This document shows positions 13,842 to 24,415 of a stretch of DNA of 64,000 bases, piece after piece. Source of the DNA: Vitrella brassicaformis (Eukaryota > Sar > Vitrellaceae); assembly GCA_001179505.1 (NCBI GenBank), contig CDMY01000531.1:38101-102100 (forward strand), written 5' to 3'. Under the pieces are notes generated by a model. It saw nothing but the letters and a program-made list of their open reading frames with translations. It ran no database searches and was not told the DNA's origin. Within the stretch, counting starts at the first letter, position 1, and every line of letters starts with the position of its first letter. Made by a program: the position numbers and the translations under genes.

Positions 13842-14766
13842 TCACGCCCCGGCCATGTACTCGTCGAGGAGCTGATTGCGGAGGTGCCGACGGGCCTGCA
13901 CGCAGAGACCGACACGCAGACAACCAAGGGCGAAATACACGCACGAAGATAGCTTTGTGTGTGCGGCGAATTCACTCACCTTGTCCCTGCAGTAGGCTAT
14001 GTTCTCTGGTTTTGCTGTCCTTGTCGCCCTTGATGAGCTCCTCCACACGCCATGGTAGACGATGCGTGTATGTCTCTGCGTGTCTTGATTGATGGCGGAC
14101 GCACTTGGTCTCGAAGTCCTCTACCTCCTCTCTGACCTGAGTACGTCACGGCTGGACAGTGAGCCATGAGGCACATTAACGTGGGTACACATGTGTCAGT
14201 GCGCGTGTGCGTATCGCTTACAGGCCGCCGACCGTGCACTTCTTGGCCAGGTGCGCCAGGCTCTGCATCAGCCGCTGCAGCTCACTCTCCCGCCTCTCCA
14301 ACTTCTCGCGCAGCGCTCGCCCCTCTCCATCATCCCTCGCCCCTTCCGCCCCCATGACCACCTCCGCCCCGCCCGCCCGTCTGCTTCCATCTTGACACGG
14401 CCCTTGTCCGGCTCTCCACGCCCGTGATGGTACGCGACGGCTCGCGTATCTCCTCGTCGTCGCTGAGCTGGTCAGTGGTGATGAAGCGGGACCTCTTGCC
14501 GGGCCGCTGGTCGTCGGGCGCCTCCCTCTTGACCCCCACTGACGATGACGATGAGCCAGAGGGGCGGCCAGGGACATCGGTGTCCTCCATCTTGACCTCT
14601 GTGTTGCCCTCTTGCTGGTGCAGCTTCGACAGGAAGTCTTGCAGCGCCTTCTCGGGGTCACGACCTGCAGAAGCCAGACAGCAGGGGCACCCCTTTCGAT
14701 GAGAGTTTCGGTCATGGTGACGGCCAGTTCTTGTACCAGTGGATGTGTTTGTGGGGATTCGAGCAT
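13842..14766 (-). CDS. Probable nuclear acidic/coiled-coil protein, function unknown
   Basis: At least five exons end in KPENIAYCRDK, then ARRHLRNQLLDEYMAGA and a stop at 13842. Upstream exons encode DPEKALQDFLSKLHQQEGN, a Ser/Asp-rich stretch with VKREAPDD and PGKRSRFITTDQLSDDEE (possible nuclear localisation and phospho sites), and a leucine-heptad helix (LREKLERRESELQRLM). The reading frame changes twice (near 14680 and 14400). Both changes can be explained by introns of ordinary length, but I cannot fix the junctions. Start placed at the ATG at 14766. Family not recognised. Confidence 0.45.
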
Positions 14767-15356
14767 CGCAGATCCATCATTCCCCTCCTTCCTCTCTGAT
14801 CGCTGCGAGCCTGGCAAGGGAGAGCGACGGGCTGTGGTTGCGGCGGCTGCTGATCAGCGCTGCCTTTGCGACTGCTGCTTGCCACTGCTTGCCGCACGAG
14901 ACCTCCCGAACGCTGAACCTCTCAGGTGAGCGGCAGCCGTGGCGCAGCAAGCAAGGCATTGAGGCTGACACACACGAATGAATGAATAAATCATCTCCGT
15001 TCGACTTATCATTCTCCTGTTGTCCGTCTGTGTGTGTTTGCATCCGTCAGCTGGCGATGAACATCAGCGGCAGCCTGTGCGCCGTCGTTGATCGTGCGCC
15101 GTGACCGTGGGTGAGAGGAGGCATAGCGGGGACAAGTGGAGCGATAACACGCGCATTGCAGGGTACGTCCGCCCGGCAGAGAGGGAGGATACGACTGCAC
15201 ACCACTGCAGCTCTGCGTGTGTGTGTGTGTGTGTGTGTGCAGACTGTTCCACATCACCGGCGTGTGACGGCCTACGCTCGGCTACGCTGTGGTGTGGTGC
15301 CCGTGGTGTAGGACAGCTCGACTACTCGTCCCTCCCATAGCGACACCCACACGCAC
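14767..15356. other. Spacer between divergent genes, no clear exon
   Basis: About 590 bp between the nuclear protein (-) and the orphan gene (+). It contains a (TG)n run at 15216-15238 and several possible splice-like sites. It may hold 5' non-coding exons of the 15357 gene. I see no conserved coding signal. Confidence 0.4.
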
Positions 15357-16712
15357 ATGGAGATGGACACAACTTTTGGCGTTGAGGCTTTGGTAGTTCT
15401 CGGTCTTCTTGACGTCATACGCCTCCTCGCGTGTGCCGTCCGCGGTGTTCGTCGTCATGCCAGCTTCCCCCTTCTCAATGTCGCTGGCGTGGTGGTCGCA
15501 CATGCAAGACTGATCATCGCCATACTCCTCTGTAAGAAGCGATACAAGCACAGCAATGCAATGGCAGAGTCCCGACTCCTCTCGTCTCCGTGTGTGTGCT
15601 TCTCCCTTCCAGATGTGTACTCGGAGCGGGGTGGTTCTGGGGTCGAGTCGCTGATGGACATATTCCTGAGCCCCTTCTTCCACGCCCTTGCCCTCATCCT
15701 CGCGCTCGTATTCTTCCCTCAGACGCCTCCCGACGCCGACAGACAACACGCCGACATCTTTGAGAGCGTCAAAAAACAATCCGCCGCCATCTCTGAGATC
15801 TGGGGCATCCAGCTGCCCCGCGATTTGCCTCGCCTCTGCTTCATGAATCGCCAGCAAATAGATGACTTGCTGAAGCACGCCCGGATACTGCAGGAGTCTG
15901 CGGTGATGCTTAACAAGCTGCGGCAAGTCGTGGAGCGTGCCATCAATGCCGCCCTCAAGCCGCAGCGCGACATCGCCGCCCGCATCGGCTGCCTGCTGCC
16001 CATGGTGCCGCACCACGATGACGGCACGGATCAGCCGGTGGACGGCGAGACGTATCGCCTGACCTACAAGCACCACGGCGAGTCACCCCACCACGACCCC
16101 CGCGACCTCACATTCGGTCCGTACGAGGCCACATCCATCGCCTGGAAGATCGGCGCATTTCTCCACGACCCGTCGGCTGCCCGTGCGGTCATCGGCGAGT
16201 ACCGCGACGACGACCTCATCGACGACGACCTCATCGACGACGACCTCATCGGCGACTGGCTTGATCCGCGGATCAAGCGCCGTGTGAGAGCCGCCGTCGA
16301 CCATTTCGTCAAGCAGGCGGCCACCAGGACGGCGAGCAACCGGGAGGTGGTGGGCAAGACCGAGAGGGGCGAGGGCGGACGGCCGGGGGGGGTGCTGGCT
16401 CGGTGGTGGGATCGTCTGAGGGGTGTGACGGGGGCTAAGGGTGTGACGGGGGATGGACAAGGCAAGCTGACGGTGCGCGTGCCGGCACTGCAGTGCTTCG
16501 CCATCCACGGAGAAGGACAGCATCCTCACAGGCGTCTCGGCGTGCCCGAGGTGGTGCATCGGGCGATCCTGGACGAGGTGGCCGCATACCGGATTAGCGG
16601 AGTCGTCAAGGGCTTCAACAGCCACTTGAGCGACACCGACTGCCAGTTCCAGTGGGGGCAGCTAGGCTACATCGACGAGTCGGGCTGCTTCGTATCGCTG
16701 GGCATCAACTAG
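15357..16712 (+). CDS. Orphan protein with hydrophobic N-terminus and DDDLI repeats
   Basis: An open frame of 451 codons. An 81-nt stretch (15532-15612) has a GTAAGA donor and a CTTCCAG acceptor, and its length is a multiple of three. The likely mature product is therefore 424 aa, and intron retention would add 27 residues without a stop. The N-terminus has two hydrophobic segments (ALVVLGLLDVIRLLACAV and FFHALALILALVFF). The soluble remainder has a helix-rich part (MNRQQIDDLLKHARILQE), three tandem copies of DDDLI near 16205-16250, and a globular C-terminal domain ending CQFQWGQLGYIDESGCFVSLGIN. I do not recognise it. A membrane-anchored protein facing one compartment is the simplest reading. 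Confidence 0.7.
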   Translation: MEMDTTFGVEALVVLGLLDVIRLLACAVRGVRRHASFPLLNVAGVVVAHARLIIAILLCKKRYKHSNAMAESRLLSSPCVCFSLPDVYSERGGSGVESLMDIFLSPFFHALALILALVFFPQTPPDADRQHADIFESVKKQSAAISEIWGIQLPRDLPRLCFMNRQQIDDLLKHARILQESAVMLNKLRQVVERAINAALKPQRDIAARIGCLLPMVPHHDDGTDQPVDGETYRLTYKHHGESPHHDPRDLTFGPYEATSIAWKIGAFLHDPSAARAVIGEYRDDDLIDDDLIDDDLIGDWLDPRIKRRVRAAVDHFVKQAATRTASNREVVGKTERGEGGRPGGVLARWWDRLRGVTGAKGVTGDGQGKLTVRVPALQCFAIHGEGQHPHRRLGVPEVVHRAILDEVAAYRISGVVKGFNSHLSDTDCQFQWGQLGYIDESGCFVSLGIN

Positions 16713-17773
16713 GAAGGATGGGATGGGAGGGAGGGGGGAGCCTGGACGGTCCGTAGCTTAAAGGGGGCTGGGCATGTCGTGTCATGTCTGTCTGTCTGCC
16801 TGTCTGTCTGCCTTGTCGCCTGTCCGTCTGGCCGTCTTGTCTGGTTGTGAGAGCAAAGTGTGCTTTGCCACCTAGGCGGCGCACAAGCAACACGACCCCC
16901 CTCTTGGTCTGTCTGTCCCACTGTGGGTGTCGGCTGGCGGGTTTTTGTGGTACGTTGTGTGGCTTGGTGTGCGCCTGCCTGACGACTGACTGTGGATGAA
17001 CGCCCGGTCAGTGGTGATCTGTTTTGCCTACCTGTGCATTCATACGGCCTCTGCCTGCGGTAAGCGTCGTGTTATGGGGTGTGTTGCTGGCTGGCGCCTT
17101 CCCGTTTCGTGATGCATTGGTTGACGTCTTCTCGTGCTGGCGACCCAATCAGCTCGAGGATGCGTCAACCGATGCCGCGTGAGACGGAAAGACCCTTCCC
17201 GACGCATCCACAAATGGACAACAAATCCCAGTGGGTGGGTGCATGTGTATAGCTTCGTCAGACTTGCATGGCTGTGTGGGGGCGTGGGTGGACGGCGTCG
17301 CACATGTATATACCTAAACACTTAAGGAACATCCCCAAAGGAACATCCCCAAATATAGCTAGCCCTCGATCGGATGCGAAAATCGCCGCCGCCTCTGACA
17401 TGCCCAGAGAGCGCGCGCGTGTGTGTGCGTGTGTGTCCGTTGTGAATGAATGAAGATCGCTAATATACATCTGGATGAATGGATGGACACTTCGGACGGT
17501 ATTTCCGATCAGTGCACCAGCTGCGATTGTCATCTCACGGATGGACGCGCACACGCGCACGCAAGTATGCGTCTCTCGACACGTCTGCCCACCACACGAG
17601 CATTGTCTGCCGGCCGGTCTTTGCTGAACATGTGTGGAAAAAAGGAGGGCCAGACGGGCAGGCAGCAACGTCTCTCTCCTCATCCATCCATCCATCCATT
17701 CTTTCTGTCAGTCCGTCAGTCGCTGTGTGGGTGCTCCCACGTGCAGCCCTCGTGTGGCTTCATGGCCAAAGTT
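16713..17773. other. Non-coding spacer with simple repeats
   Basis: About 1.06 kb between convergent 3' ends. CTGTCTGT-type repeats occur at 16790-16850 and a 15-bp tandem duplication (GGAACATCCCCAAA) near 17327-17356. No exon supported. Confidence 0.5.
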
Positions 17774-18049
17774 TTATGGCCTTTGCCACGTGCCACAGAC
17801 GGCTAGGAGAATGACGAACACGGGCAGCCCGCCGGGGATGAATGCACCCCAATCTTCCGTCGGCACCTTCTTCTCCTTCATGAGCACGTCATACTCCAGC
17901 ACATCCTACAGACACACAAGACAGACAGACAGCACGCACACGTCGGTTGGTTTTCCTGGCTTCTCTCTCTCGGTGTGTACCATGCCGTAGAGGGAAATGT
18001 CGTCGAACACGAAGCCGGCATGATGAGCAAGTCTCTCTTTGTACCTCAT
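17774..18049 (-). CDS. Small hydrophobic protein, function unknown
   Basis: Two exons (18049-17981 and 17905-17774) join in phase: an N-terminal part ending FVFDDISLYGM, then DVLEYDVLMKEKKVPTEDWG and a single hydrophobic helix, GGLPVFVILLAVCGTW, ending QRP. About 66 residues. The start ATG overlaps the TGA of the MYND gene (ATGA at 18049-18046). This is unusual for separate nuclear genes, so this may be the downstream part of a longer or alternative transcript. Small size and a C-terminal anchor suggest an organelle membrane subunit, which is inference. Confidence 0.45.
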
Positions 18050-18801
18050 TCGAGCACGCCTTGATGTGTAGATACTTTTCTTGGCCGTCGGCTTGCCGCC
18101 TCAGCTTCTAATGGCCCTGCAGGGCAAAATGCATCGAAGCCTGTGAGCGCATTTACGCAGGCAATACTGTCTACCGTGACGGCTGGGCCCGAGCAGAAGT
18201 CGCATTTCATGCTCGCCCACGGTGACGGCAGGGCAGCAGAGCGGGCAGTGTTGGTGTTGGTGGGGGCGGTCTGTTTGTGTGCAGCAGCGAGTGTCTTGCA
18301 CGCCTCCTTGTGGCCTCTGTCACGCCAATCGACCAGCTGACACTCCTGCATGGACACAAGAAGGAAGACAACCCACAGGTCCCCCTCCATTCATTTCTGT
18401 CGTCCATGTGTGTTCCACTGCTGACCTTGGAGCAGTACACACGCCGGTAGCAGCTCCCGCAACGCTGAAATCGACACAAGGCAACACCATGTGCCCCTCT
18501 TTCCCCTATTCGCCTCCTCTCTCTCTCTTGTCGACACCTTCGGCTGTGTCACCCTCTTGGAGCAGACGTCACATACCGACGCAGTCGATACACCATCACC
18601 ACCTCCAGCGACTCACCGCCATCTGGCAAGCCTGCGTGAGCAGATCAATGGATACGGAGAGGAGCCTGGCCGGTACTGCGGTTGGTTTGAACGTACCATG
18701 GTGGCCTTATTCTTGCAGAAGTAGCACTCCATGCCAGCAGCAGCCGCAGAGCTGCTGGACTGGCGCTGCTGCTTGCATTTGGACGTTTTCGCTCGCTGCA
18801 T
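18046..18801 (-). CDS. MYND-type zinc finger protein
   Basis: Three exons (18801-18697, 18464-18426, 18345-18046) give 147 aa in phase. The zinc finger is split over all three exons: CYFCKNKATM, then RCGSCYRRVYCSK, then ECQLVDWRDRGHKEAC. This gives the C-x2-C ... C-x2-C-x4-YC-x3-C-x8-H-x3-C ligand pattern of MYND domains, which bind proline-rich partners. A second C-x2-C pair (MKCDFCSG) lies downstream. No SET or other catalytic domain is present. A protein-interaction role is likely; partners are unknown. Head-to-head with the plastid-type gene at 18924. Confidence 0.85.
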
Positions 18802-18871
18802 CGTCGGAGATGCTCGAAACAACAAAAATGATGGGGAAAGGGGACGGTATGTAAACGGAACGACTGCAAGC

Positions 18872-18880
18872 TTAGCTCGC
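18872..18880 (+). promoter_or_regulatory. Candidate core promoter motif (TTAGCTCGC)
   Basis: Sits in the 122-bp gap between the MYND start (18801, -) and the plastid-type gene start (18924, +), 44 bp before the latter. Confidence 0.45.
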
Positions 18881-18923
18881 GTTGAGCGGGCGAGGAAGAG
18901 GAGCCGTTCATGCCTGTATAGCG

Positions 18924-19931
18924 ATGGTGATGATGCAGAGGACTCTCTCTCAATTGATAGTCCGTCTTTCCCTTATCTTGCTCACTCAAGCTGTCGGTGG
19001 CGTCCTGGGAGTCGTCACAAGCCTCAAGGCATCATCATTAGCATCGCGAAGGGCGGCTCCCACTACATCTTCTCTCGGCTTTGTCGGATCTTCATTGGCG
19101 AGCGTCAGATCTGCGGACCACCTCGCGCACAAGACTCCCTATCGCTCTGCTCGGCCCCTGTTCTCCGGACCGTCATCGCCTAATGTGAAGCAGCAGCCAC
19201 AGCCGCAGGCGAGCGATACGGTGGATCCGCGCATTGTGGAGCGCGTCAACGCGGAGCTGGGTGCCCGGTTCAACATCGATGTGGATCAGCTGATGAACCC
19301 ACTCAAGGTGCTGGGCCTGGAGCAGGAGCTAGAGACCCTCAACGCCGAGATGGAGACCCTCAAGGCCAAGCCGCAGATGGCCGAGGTGCAGGCAGCCATA
19401 GTCGAGCTAGACCAGACCATCACCAAGAAGTAGAATATCCTCGAGGCCGAGAAGGCCTTGTACGTCAGGGGCTGGCTCAAGGCCGTGTTTCTGGGGAAGT
19501 CAGCACTCGCGGCGGTCATCAGTGGGATGCTGGTGTACAACAACGTGCCTGGCGTGGGTGAGGTGGAGGTGGACCTCTCGCTGCAGTTTTTGGGGGTCTA
19601 GAACTGGTGGCTGTTCATCATCCCTTCATTGTGGGCTCGCAAGCCCGTCAAGAAGGAGAAGAGGGCGCTCGACTGGGCATTTTTGGCCGTCTTGGTGACC
19701 ACACTCGCCGCGCCGTCGTTCACCAAGGTAAGAAGACAGACACGCATCTCTGCTCGTGGATTCATCTCCTTGTGTGGTGTGTGTCGTTCAGAGCCGTCGA
19801 CCATCCAATGGACCAACGCTGCCGTCCTCGGCATCTCTTATGCCATCAGCTCCAGCGCTCCCTTTCCCCTTTTCGACCAGGGCGACGCCCAGCAGGAGGA
19901 GCAGGAGGGCCCCGAGTGGCTGAGCTGGTGA
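18924..19931 (+). CDS. Plastid-type membrane protein interrupted by two in-frame TAG codons
   Basis: The frame opens at ATG 18924 with a signal-peptide-like segment (LIVRLSLILLTQAVGGVLG). A Ser/Ala/Arg-rich stretch containing SSLGFVGSS follows, the pattern of bipartite plastid leaders with an aromatic residue. Then come an acidic helical part (VLGLEQELETLNAEME), a membrane segment (GKSALAAVISGMLVYNN), KPVKKEKR, and two further membrane segments (WAFLAVLVTTLAAPSF; AAVLGISYAISSSAPF) after an intron (about 19729-19797). It ends EEQEGPEWLSW. In-frame TAG occurs at 19431-19433 and 19599-19601, yet coding quality continues without a shift across both. Either short introns end at these TAGs (GTG donors lie 48 and 39 nt upstream, in phase), or there is readthrough, or the gene is decaying. 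Family not identified. Confidence 0.6.
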
Positions 19932-20010
19932 ATACACACAGCGACATTCACACATTCACCCATCCATCCACAATGCCTGTCTGTCTGGGTGTGTGCAGGT
20001 GTGGAGTGCG

Positions 20011-20596
20011 ATGGACGAGCCCACCGAGAAGGTAGCAGCGTTGTGGGTGGCTCTGCTCCGCGTGCCCGTGGCGAGTCGGCATGCGGCTGCCTTCGGCAAA
20101 CAGGATGTCGTCATGACATTCCGACAGGGCGACATGGCTGCTGCTGACAAAATCGCCGCCATCCTCCTGGGCAAGGAGTACGCTCGATACCTGTCGCCAG
20201 ATGAACGGTGAACACGCACATAAGCTGCACGCACAGACATGATGGCGAGAGGTGGGTATGCATGTTGTCAGGAGCCGCATCGAGTGGCTGACAGGGGTTG
20301 TCGCATCACAGCGGAGCGGCAATGAGTCATTCCTCTCCGGCGTGTGCCCGGCCCCTCGCTGCAACGGGTTCCTGTCCGCCCTGGTATGGCGGTGTCACTC
20401 ATGCGGTGCGCGAGTGGCCCTATGCAGCCTGACGCTGAGACTAGAGCTGCCTGAAGACATGACGAGGTGCCCTGTGTGTGACGCGGCGTACTCGTCGAAC
20501 GTCATCTCTCCCGCTGGCGGGCTGTGCGCGTATTGCGGTGTGGGTGTGTGCCGAGATCGATTAAGCAGGCGGAAGGGCTGCTTTCGTATTGAGTGA
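20011..20596 (+). CDS. Cysteine-rich (zinc-ribbon-like) protein, function unknown
   Basis: Two exons (20011-20207, 20272-20596) join in phase to about 173 aa. The first half is helical (KVAALWVALLRVPVASRHAA). The second holds at least four C-x2-C knuckles (CHSCGARVALC, CPVCDAAY, CAYCGVGVC, with CPAPRCNG before them), consistent with two zinc ribbons or a RING-like cross-brace lacking a clear histidine. It follows the preceding gene by only 80 bp, and that gap looks like an intron, so the true 5' end may lie further upstream. I do not recognise the family. Confidence 0.55.
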
Positions 20597-20908
20597 GCTC
20601 TGTGACCTTGACGAGTGCATGGCCGATCGCGTGGCTGAAGACCGCTGCCGTCTGCTCGCCCGGCGTGTCAAGGGACACCACAGCAGCTGCAAACGCGAGT
20701 GACTGATTGAGTGACTTGTGCATCGATCATGTACGTGGGGCACGTGTACGCATAACGTCTATATCGCCTGTACATACGTAATCGTCTGTACACGATCTTG
20801 ATTTGCATCGACTAGCAAACAAAGAAACAAACAAACAAACAAATCTGTTTCATCGTTCATCGGCTGACTGCCTGGCTGAGTGACGGGCTGACGATCAATC
20901 AATCGACG
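20597..20908. other. 5' flank of the secreted-protein gene
   Basis: 312 bp, locally AT-richer than its surroundings, with ACAAACAAACAAACAAA at 20818-20842. No coding signal. Confidence 0.45.
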
Positions 20909-23310
20909 ATGGGCGCCTGCACGATGACGCTCGCTCTGCTGTGTGTGTTGGCGTTGCTGGCCGGTCCTTGGTGTGTGTCGTGCCAGCAGCCTCCCTCCAA
21001 CATCGACAGAGGGTCAGCCAGACGCACACAGACAGACAGACAGACACACGCACACAAGGAGTGTATGTCTCCATTCCATATGTGTGTGTGTCTGTCTGTC
21101 TGTGTGCGTGTTTGTATGTGGGTGCAGGGAGTTTGCGTCGGCCACTGAAGGAGAGGAGGTCAGTGACACCACAGACACACACACTCACACACACACACTC
21201 TCACTCTCACTCTCACTCACATGTGAATCATGTTTGTCTCTGTGTCTCTATCTGATCATGTGAATCAGGTGCGCCAAGAGGTCCGTCGACAGGTCGAAGG
21301 GATGGAGGACGCGATTGCCGAGCAGGCACGACTCAGGCAGCGAAGCGGCAATGTCTGGAGCATGCACGGAGCCCCTCTCTTCGTCCCCGCCGTCCCACCC
21401 GCCCTCTCTGCCTCGAGCATGGGCATGATGCCTCCGAGTGGCGTCATGACGCAACCAGCTCCCGGGCAGAACCAACTCAACCTCAACCTCGGCCCCACCC
21501 AGTACAGCCCCTCGCCGTACACCGTCCAGCGCCCAATGTCGTTCCGGCAGATCGACACACCCGCCGCGAGTGTGAGTGCCAGTGACCCTGTGGCCGGCTC
21601 TCTGTTGGCCACCGACGGATTCATGCCAACGACAGCAGTGGGCGATGGTGAAGACGATGGCACGTCGACCAAGAACAACGGCATCATAGGCAACGGCATC
21701 AGCCAGGTGTGCACCACACACAGACAGGCAGGGAGACACACAAACCAAAGTCTATGTGTGACGGATGTCTTTGTGATTGATGTCAGCTTGAGGATGTGGC
21801 GGGCGGCGACAAACAAGAGACACGTGACGAAGACGACAATGGCCAACGAGTAAGTCGATGAAACGAACCTCTCACACACGACACACATGAATGAATGAAT
21901 GAATGAATGAAATGTGTTTGTTGTGTGTTTTCTCAGTCTGATGTGTCAGAGGGTGCGGCAAGTGACGAGTCAGCATCCACAACCACAACCACAACCACAA
22001 TGGCCACCACCAACACCAGCAGCAAAGGGGACGGCCGCTTCACTCCGATGACACTGGTACGCCATCGCATGACTGACATTCTGCATGAAACATGTCTGTG
22101 TCAGAACGCGTTCCATATGTACGTCAAATTTATACTCGGCCTGCAAAACTCGTCGAAAACCGAGGCACGCAGAGACGACACCACAGGGCCTCGATGGATG
22201 CGACATTCATGTTTTCGTGTGATGTGTGCAGCGCCCGCTCAGTGTCGGAGGGCATGCAGACGCAGCTGCGTCGGATCTCATGGGCGGCGGCGGCTTTTGG
22301 GGTGGCGACCCCTTCTTCATCTTCCCGCCCAAGGGTAAACACTGAAGGCGTGCCGACAGCAGAAGCAGCAGATGAATCGATGGATGTCTTATAGGCAAGA
22401 TGATCACCGTGGCCGATCACTTGAGAGAGGTGGCAGTCATGATGATGCGGGGCACTCAGGCCGTTCAGGTGGTGAACTCCGATGAGGAGGGCGAGACCGA
22501 TCCGCGGAGTGGTGAGCAGCACACATGACACACACACACACACACACACACAGTGACTGACACATGTGTTGGTGGCTGTTTGAATGCGTGTGTGAATGCA
22601 GCCAACCTGGCGGGTAATCAGGATTGACGTTGACACCATCACTATCACTCATCCGTGCATTCTTCTTGCAGCGGCCAAGTGCAAGGCCGTCGAGGCCGCT
22701 AACGCGCTGGACAGCAAGGGCGAGTCGCCGCTCACTGGCGTAAGTCAGCACGGATGCACAAACGCATGCAGAGTCTATTCCTTATTCTCTGCGTGTGTGT
22801 TCAGGCGAGAAGAAGGGCTGGCAGACGACACGGAACAAGAGAGGAGAGCGAAAACGAGCTGATAAACGAGGTCTGACACCCAGTCAGACAGTCAGACAGC
22901 CCTTTGCATGTTATGTGTGTTTGTATGTTGTGCAGATGCTCAAGTTCGCTCTGCAGCTTTTTCAGGGCGAAGAGAAGCGCCAAGGCCGCCAGCCGCACGC
23001 CACCTGGACTAAGATGAATGAACTGCTCAGGGCGTTCAAAATCTACGCGAAGGGGGTCATGAGTAAGGACGCACACAAGGAATCATCGTGTGTGCGTGCA
23101 TCCCGTGCATGCATTTTGATTTGCGTGTGTGCGCGTTAAGGCTCGGAGGACTGGTCGGCACCCGCTCCAGCCGCTGCGTCGTCGTCAAGTGCCCCCGCCG
23201 CCGACCAGCCCCCCGCCCAAGAGCAACCCGCAAGCCAGCCGCCCGCCGAGCAGACCGCACCTGCCGAGCAGACCGCACCGCGGTTCGAACTGCCGTGGTT
23301 CATAGGCTAA
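20909..23310 (+). CDS. Secreted low-complexity protein of 12 exons, function unknown
   Basis: Twelve exons (20909-21012, 21128-21158, 21269-21706, 21787-21849, 21937-22056, 22232-22334, 22395-22511, 22602-22613, 22672-22739, 22805-22870, 22936-23062, 23141-23310) sum to 472 aa with consistent phases. A clear signal peptide (MTLALLCVLALLAGPWCVSC) starts the protein. The middle is Met/Pro/Gly/Ser-rich with a polythreonine run and GGGGFWGGDPFFIFPPKG. A helical part follows (HLREVAVMMMRGTQAVQVV; MLKFALQLFQGEEKRQG), then an Ala/Pro/Gln repeat tail ending RFELPWFIG. There is no catalytic domain. Exon 8 is a 12-nt micro-exon. An antisense relative of exons 8-9 lies at 13.4-13.6 kb. Secretion is inferred from the signal peptide. 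Confidence 0.72.
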
Positions 23311-24415
23311 GTGACTGACTGACTGACTACTGAGTGACTGACGCAGGCTGACTGCTGACTGACGCAGCGTGAATGCATGGTCTCTAGTATCGATCCATTC
23401 ACCCTGTCGATCCATCCATCCATGCATCCACCATCCATCCACCAAGCCAGACAGACAAACCTTCACACCACACACCCAGACACACTCTTTCATTCGACCC
23501 CGAGCAAAGGCTGTCAGTGTGTCCTGACCGGGGTGGGTGGCACATCCCAGGTTCACGCGGCGACCACAGCTTAAAGGCTGTATATCGGCCACACACGCGC
23601 CCCTGAGAGGCCAGTCCACCAGCCAGCCGCAAAGGCCCGTCCGTCAGAGTTCACGCCTGCACCAAGGATGGTGCATGACGCGCCCCCTGACGGCGGACAC
23701 TTGCACGGACAAACACCCACAACACGCTGCATCACAGTCAACGGGCAGGCATGGGCCTCGATCGACACAGCAACCTGAGCGGGTCAGTTTTTTCGTCACT
23801 TTATGGACATTAATTTCGCGAAATTTGCAGAGGCACTTTGAGGGATGGTAGAGGGCACGTAAACGTCCATCCAGACATGCAGAATGACCACCATTCACGT
23901 GAAATCACGATTGTTTGCCAGTGCAAAGTCCGACATGTACGAAGACCGGAAAGGAATGACAGAAAGGGGAGAAGTGTCAAAGCGACAAAATCATCGATGG
24001 TGACAGACACACACAAATGGATGGATGGATGGATGCATTGATGGATGGATGTGTCTCTCCCTCGGAGTCCCTCCCTCTGATGTGTCTCGTCCTCTCTCAG
24101 GGAGAGGGAGGGACGAACACCCCTGTTGAGGTCGTTCTGCTTGATGAGCGGCTCATGTCCATTCACCATGCCTCGGCGTGCCTGTAGACGTCTCTCCGTC
24201 TGCGTCCGTGTCTCGTCCGTGCTGTCGTGTGTGGGGGTGTGCGCGTGGGTGGGTGGGCGTCTGGCGTCAGGTTGATCTTGACGATGCGGGCCAGGTCGAG
24301 GTTAGTTGGAAGGTTGGCAGTCGACCATTCGGGAAGGTTGTCTTGACGTGTGCCTGACCTGCGATGAGCATTCGTCTTATCGACTGACCTCAGCTCATCT
24401 CGGCCCTGTTGTTGT
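23311..24415. other. Spacer with simple repeats and one dispersed repeat copy
   Basis: About 1.1 kb. ATCC/GATG tetranucleotide runs occur at 23395-23440 and 24018-24052, and a dispersed repeat lies at 23691-23752. A weak minus-strand open stretch near 24260-24330 (NLDLARIVKINLTPD) could be a further exon of the neighbouring gene, but I cannot support it. Confidence 0.4.
23691..23752 (+). repeat. Dispersed repeat, copy 1
   Basis: CGGCGGACAC...GGACAAACACCCA and ACAACACGCTGCATCACAGTC match 25790-25886. The second copy carries about 25 extra bases in the middle. Confidence 0.55.

Noticed and set aside
14390-14700. Apparent mini-introns of 22-31 nt (also near 24780 and 41890)
   Set aside because: Out-of-frame joins first suggested very short introns. 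At 24.8 and 41.9 kb introns of 65-86 nt with better sites restore the frame, and at 14.4-14.7 kb such introns are also possible. Mini-introns are not required.
15282-16076. Minus-strand open frame of 264 codons
   Set aside because: Shadow of the plus-strand orphan gene; no splice or start context.
18610-18625. 6-nt micro-exon (ATGGCG) between MYND exons 1 and 2
   Set aside because: Sites exist, but skipping it gives the exact MYND cysteine spacing, while including it does not.
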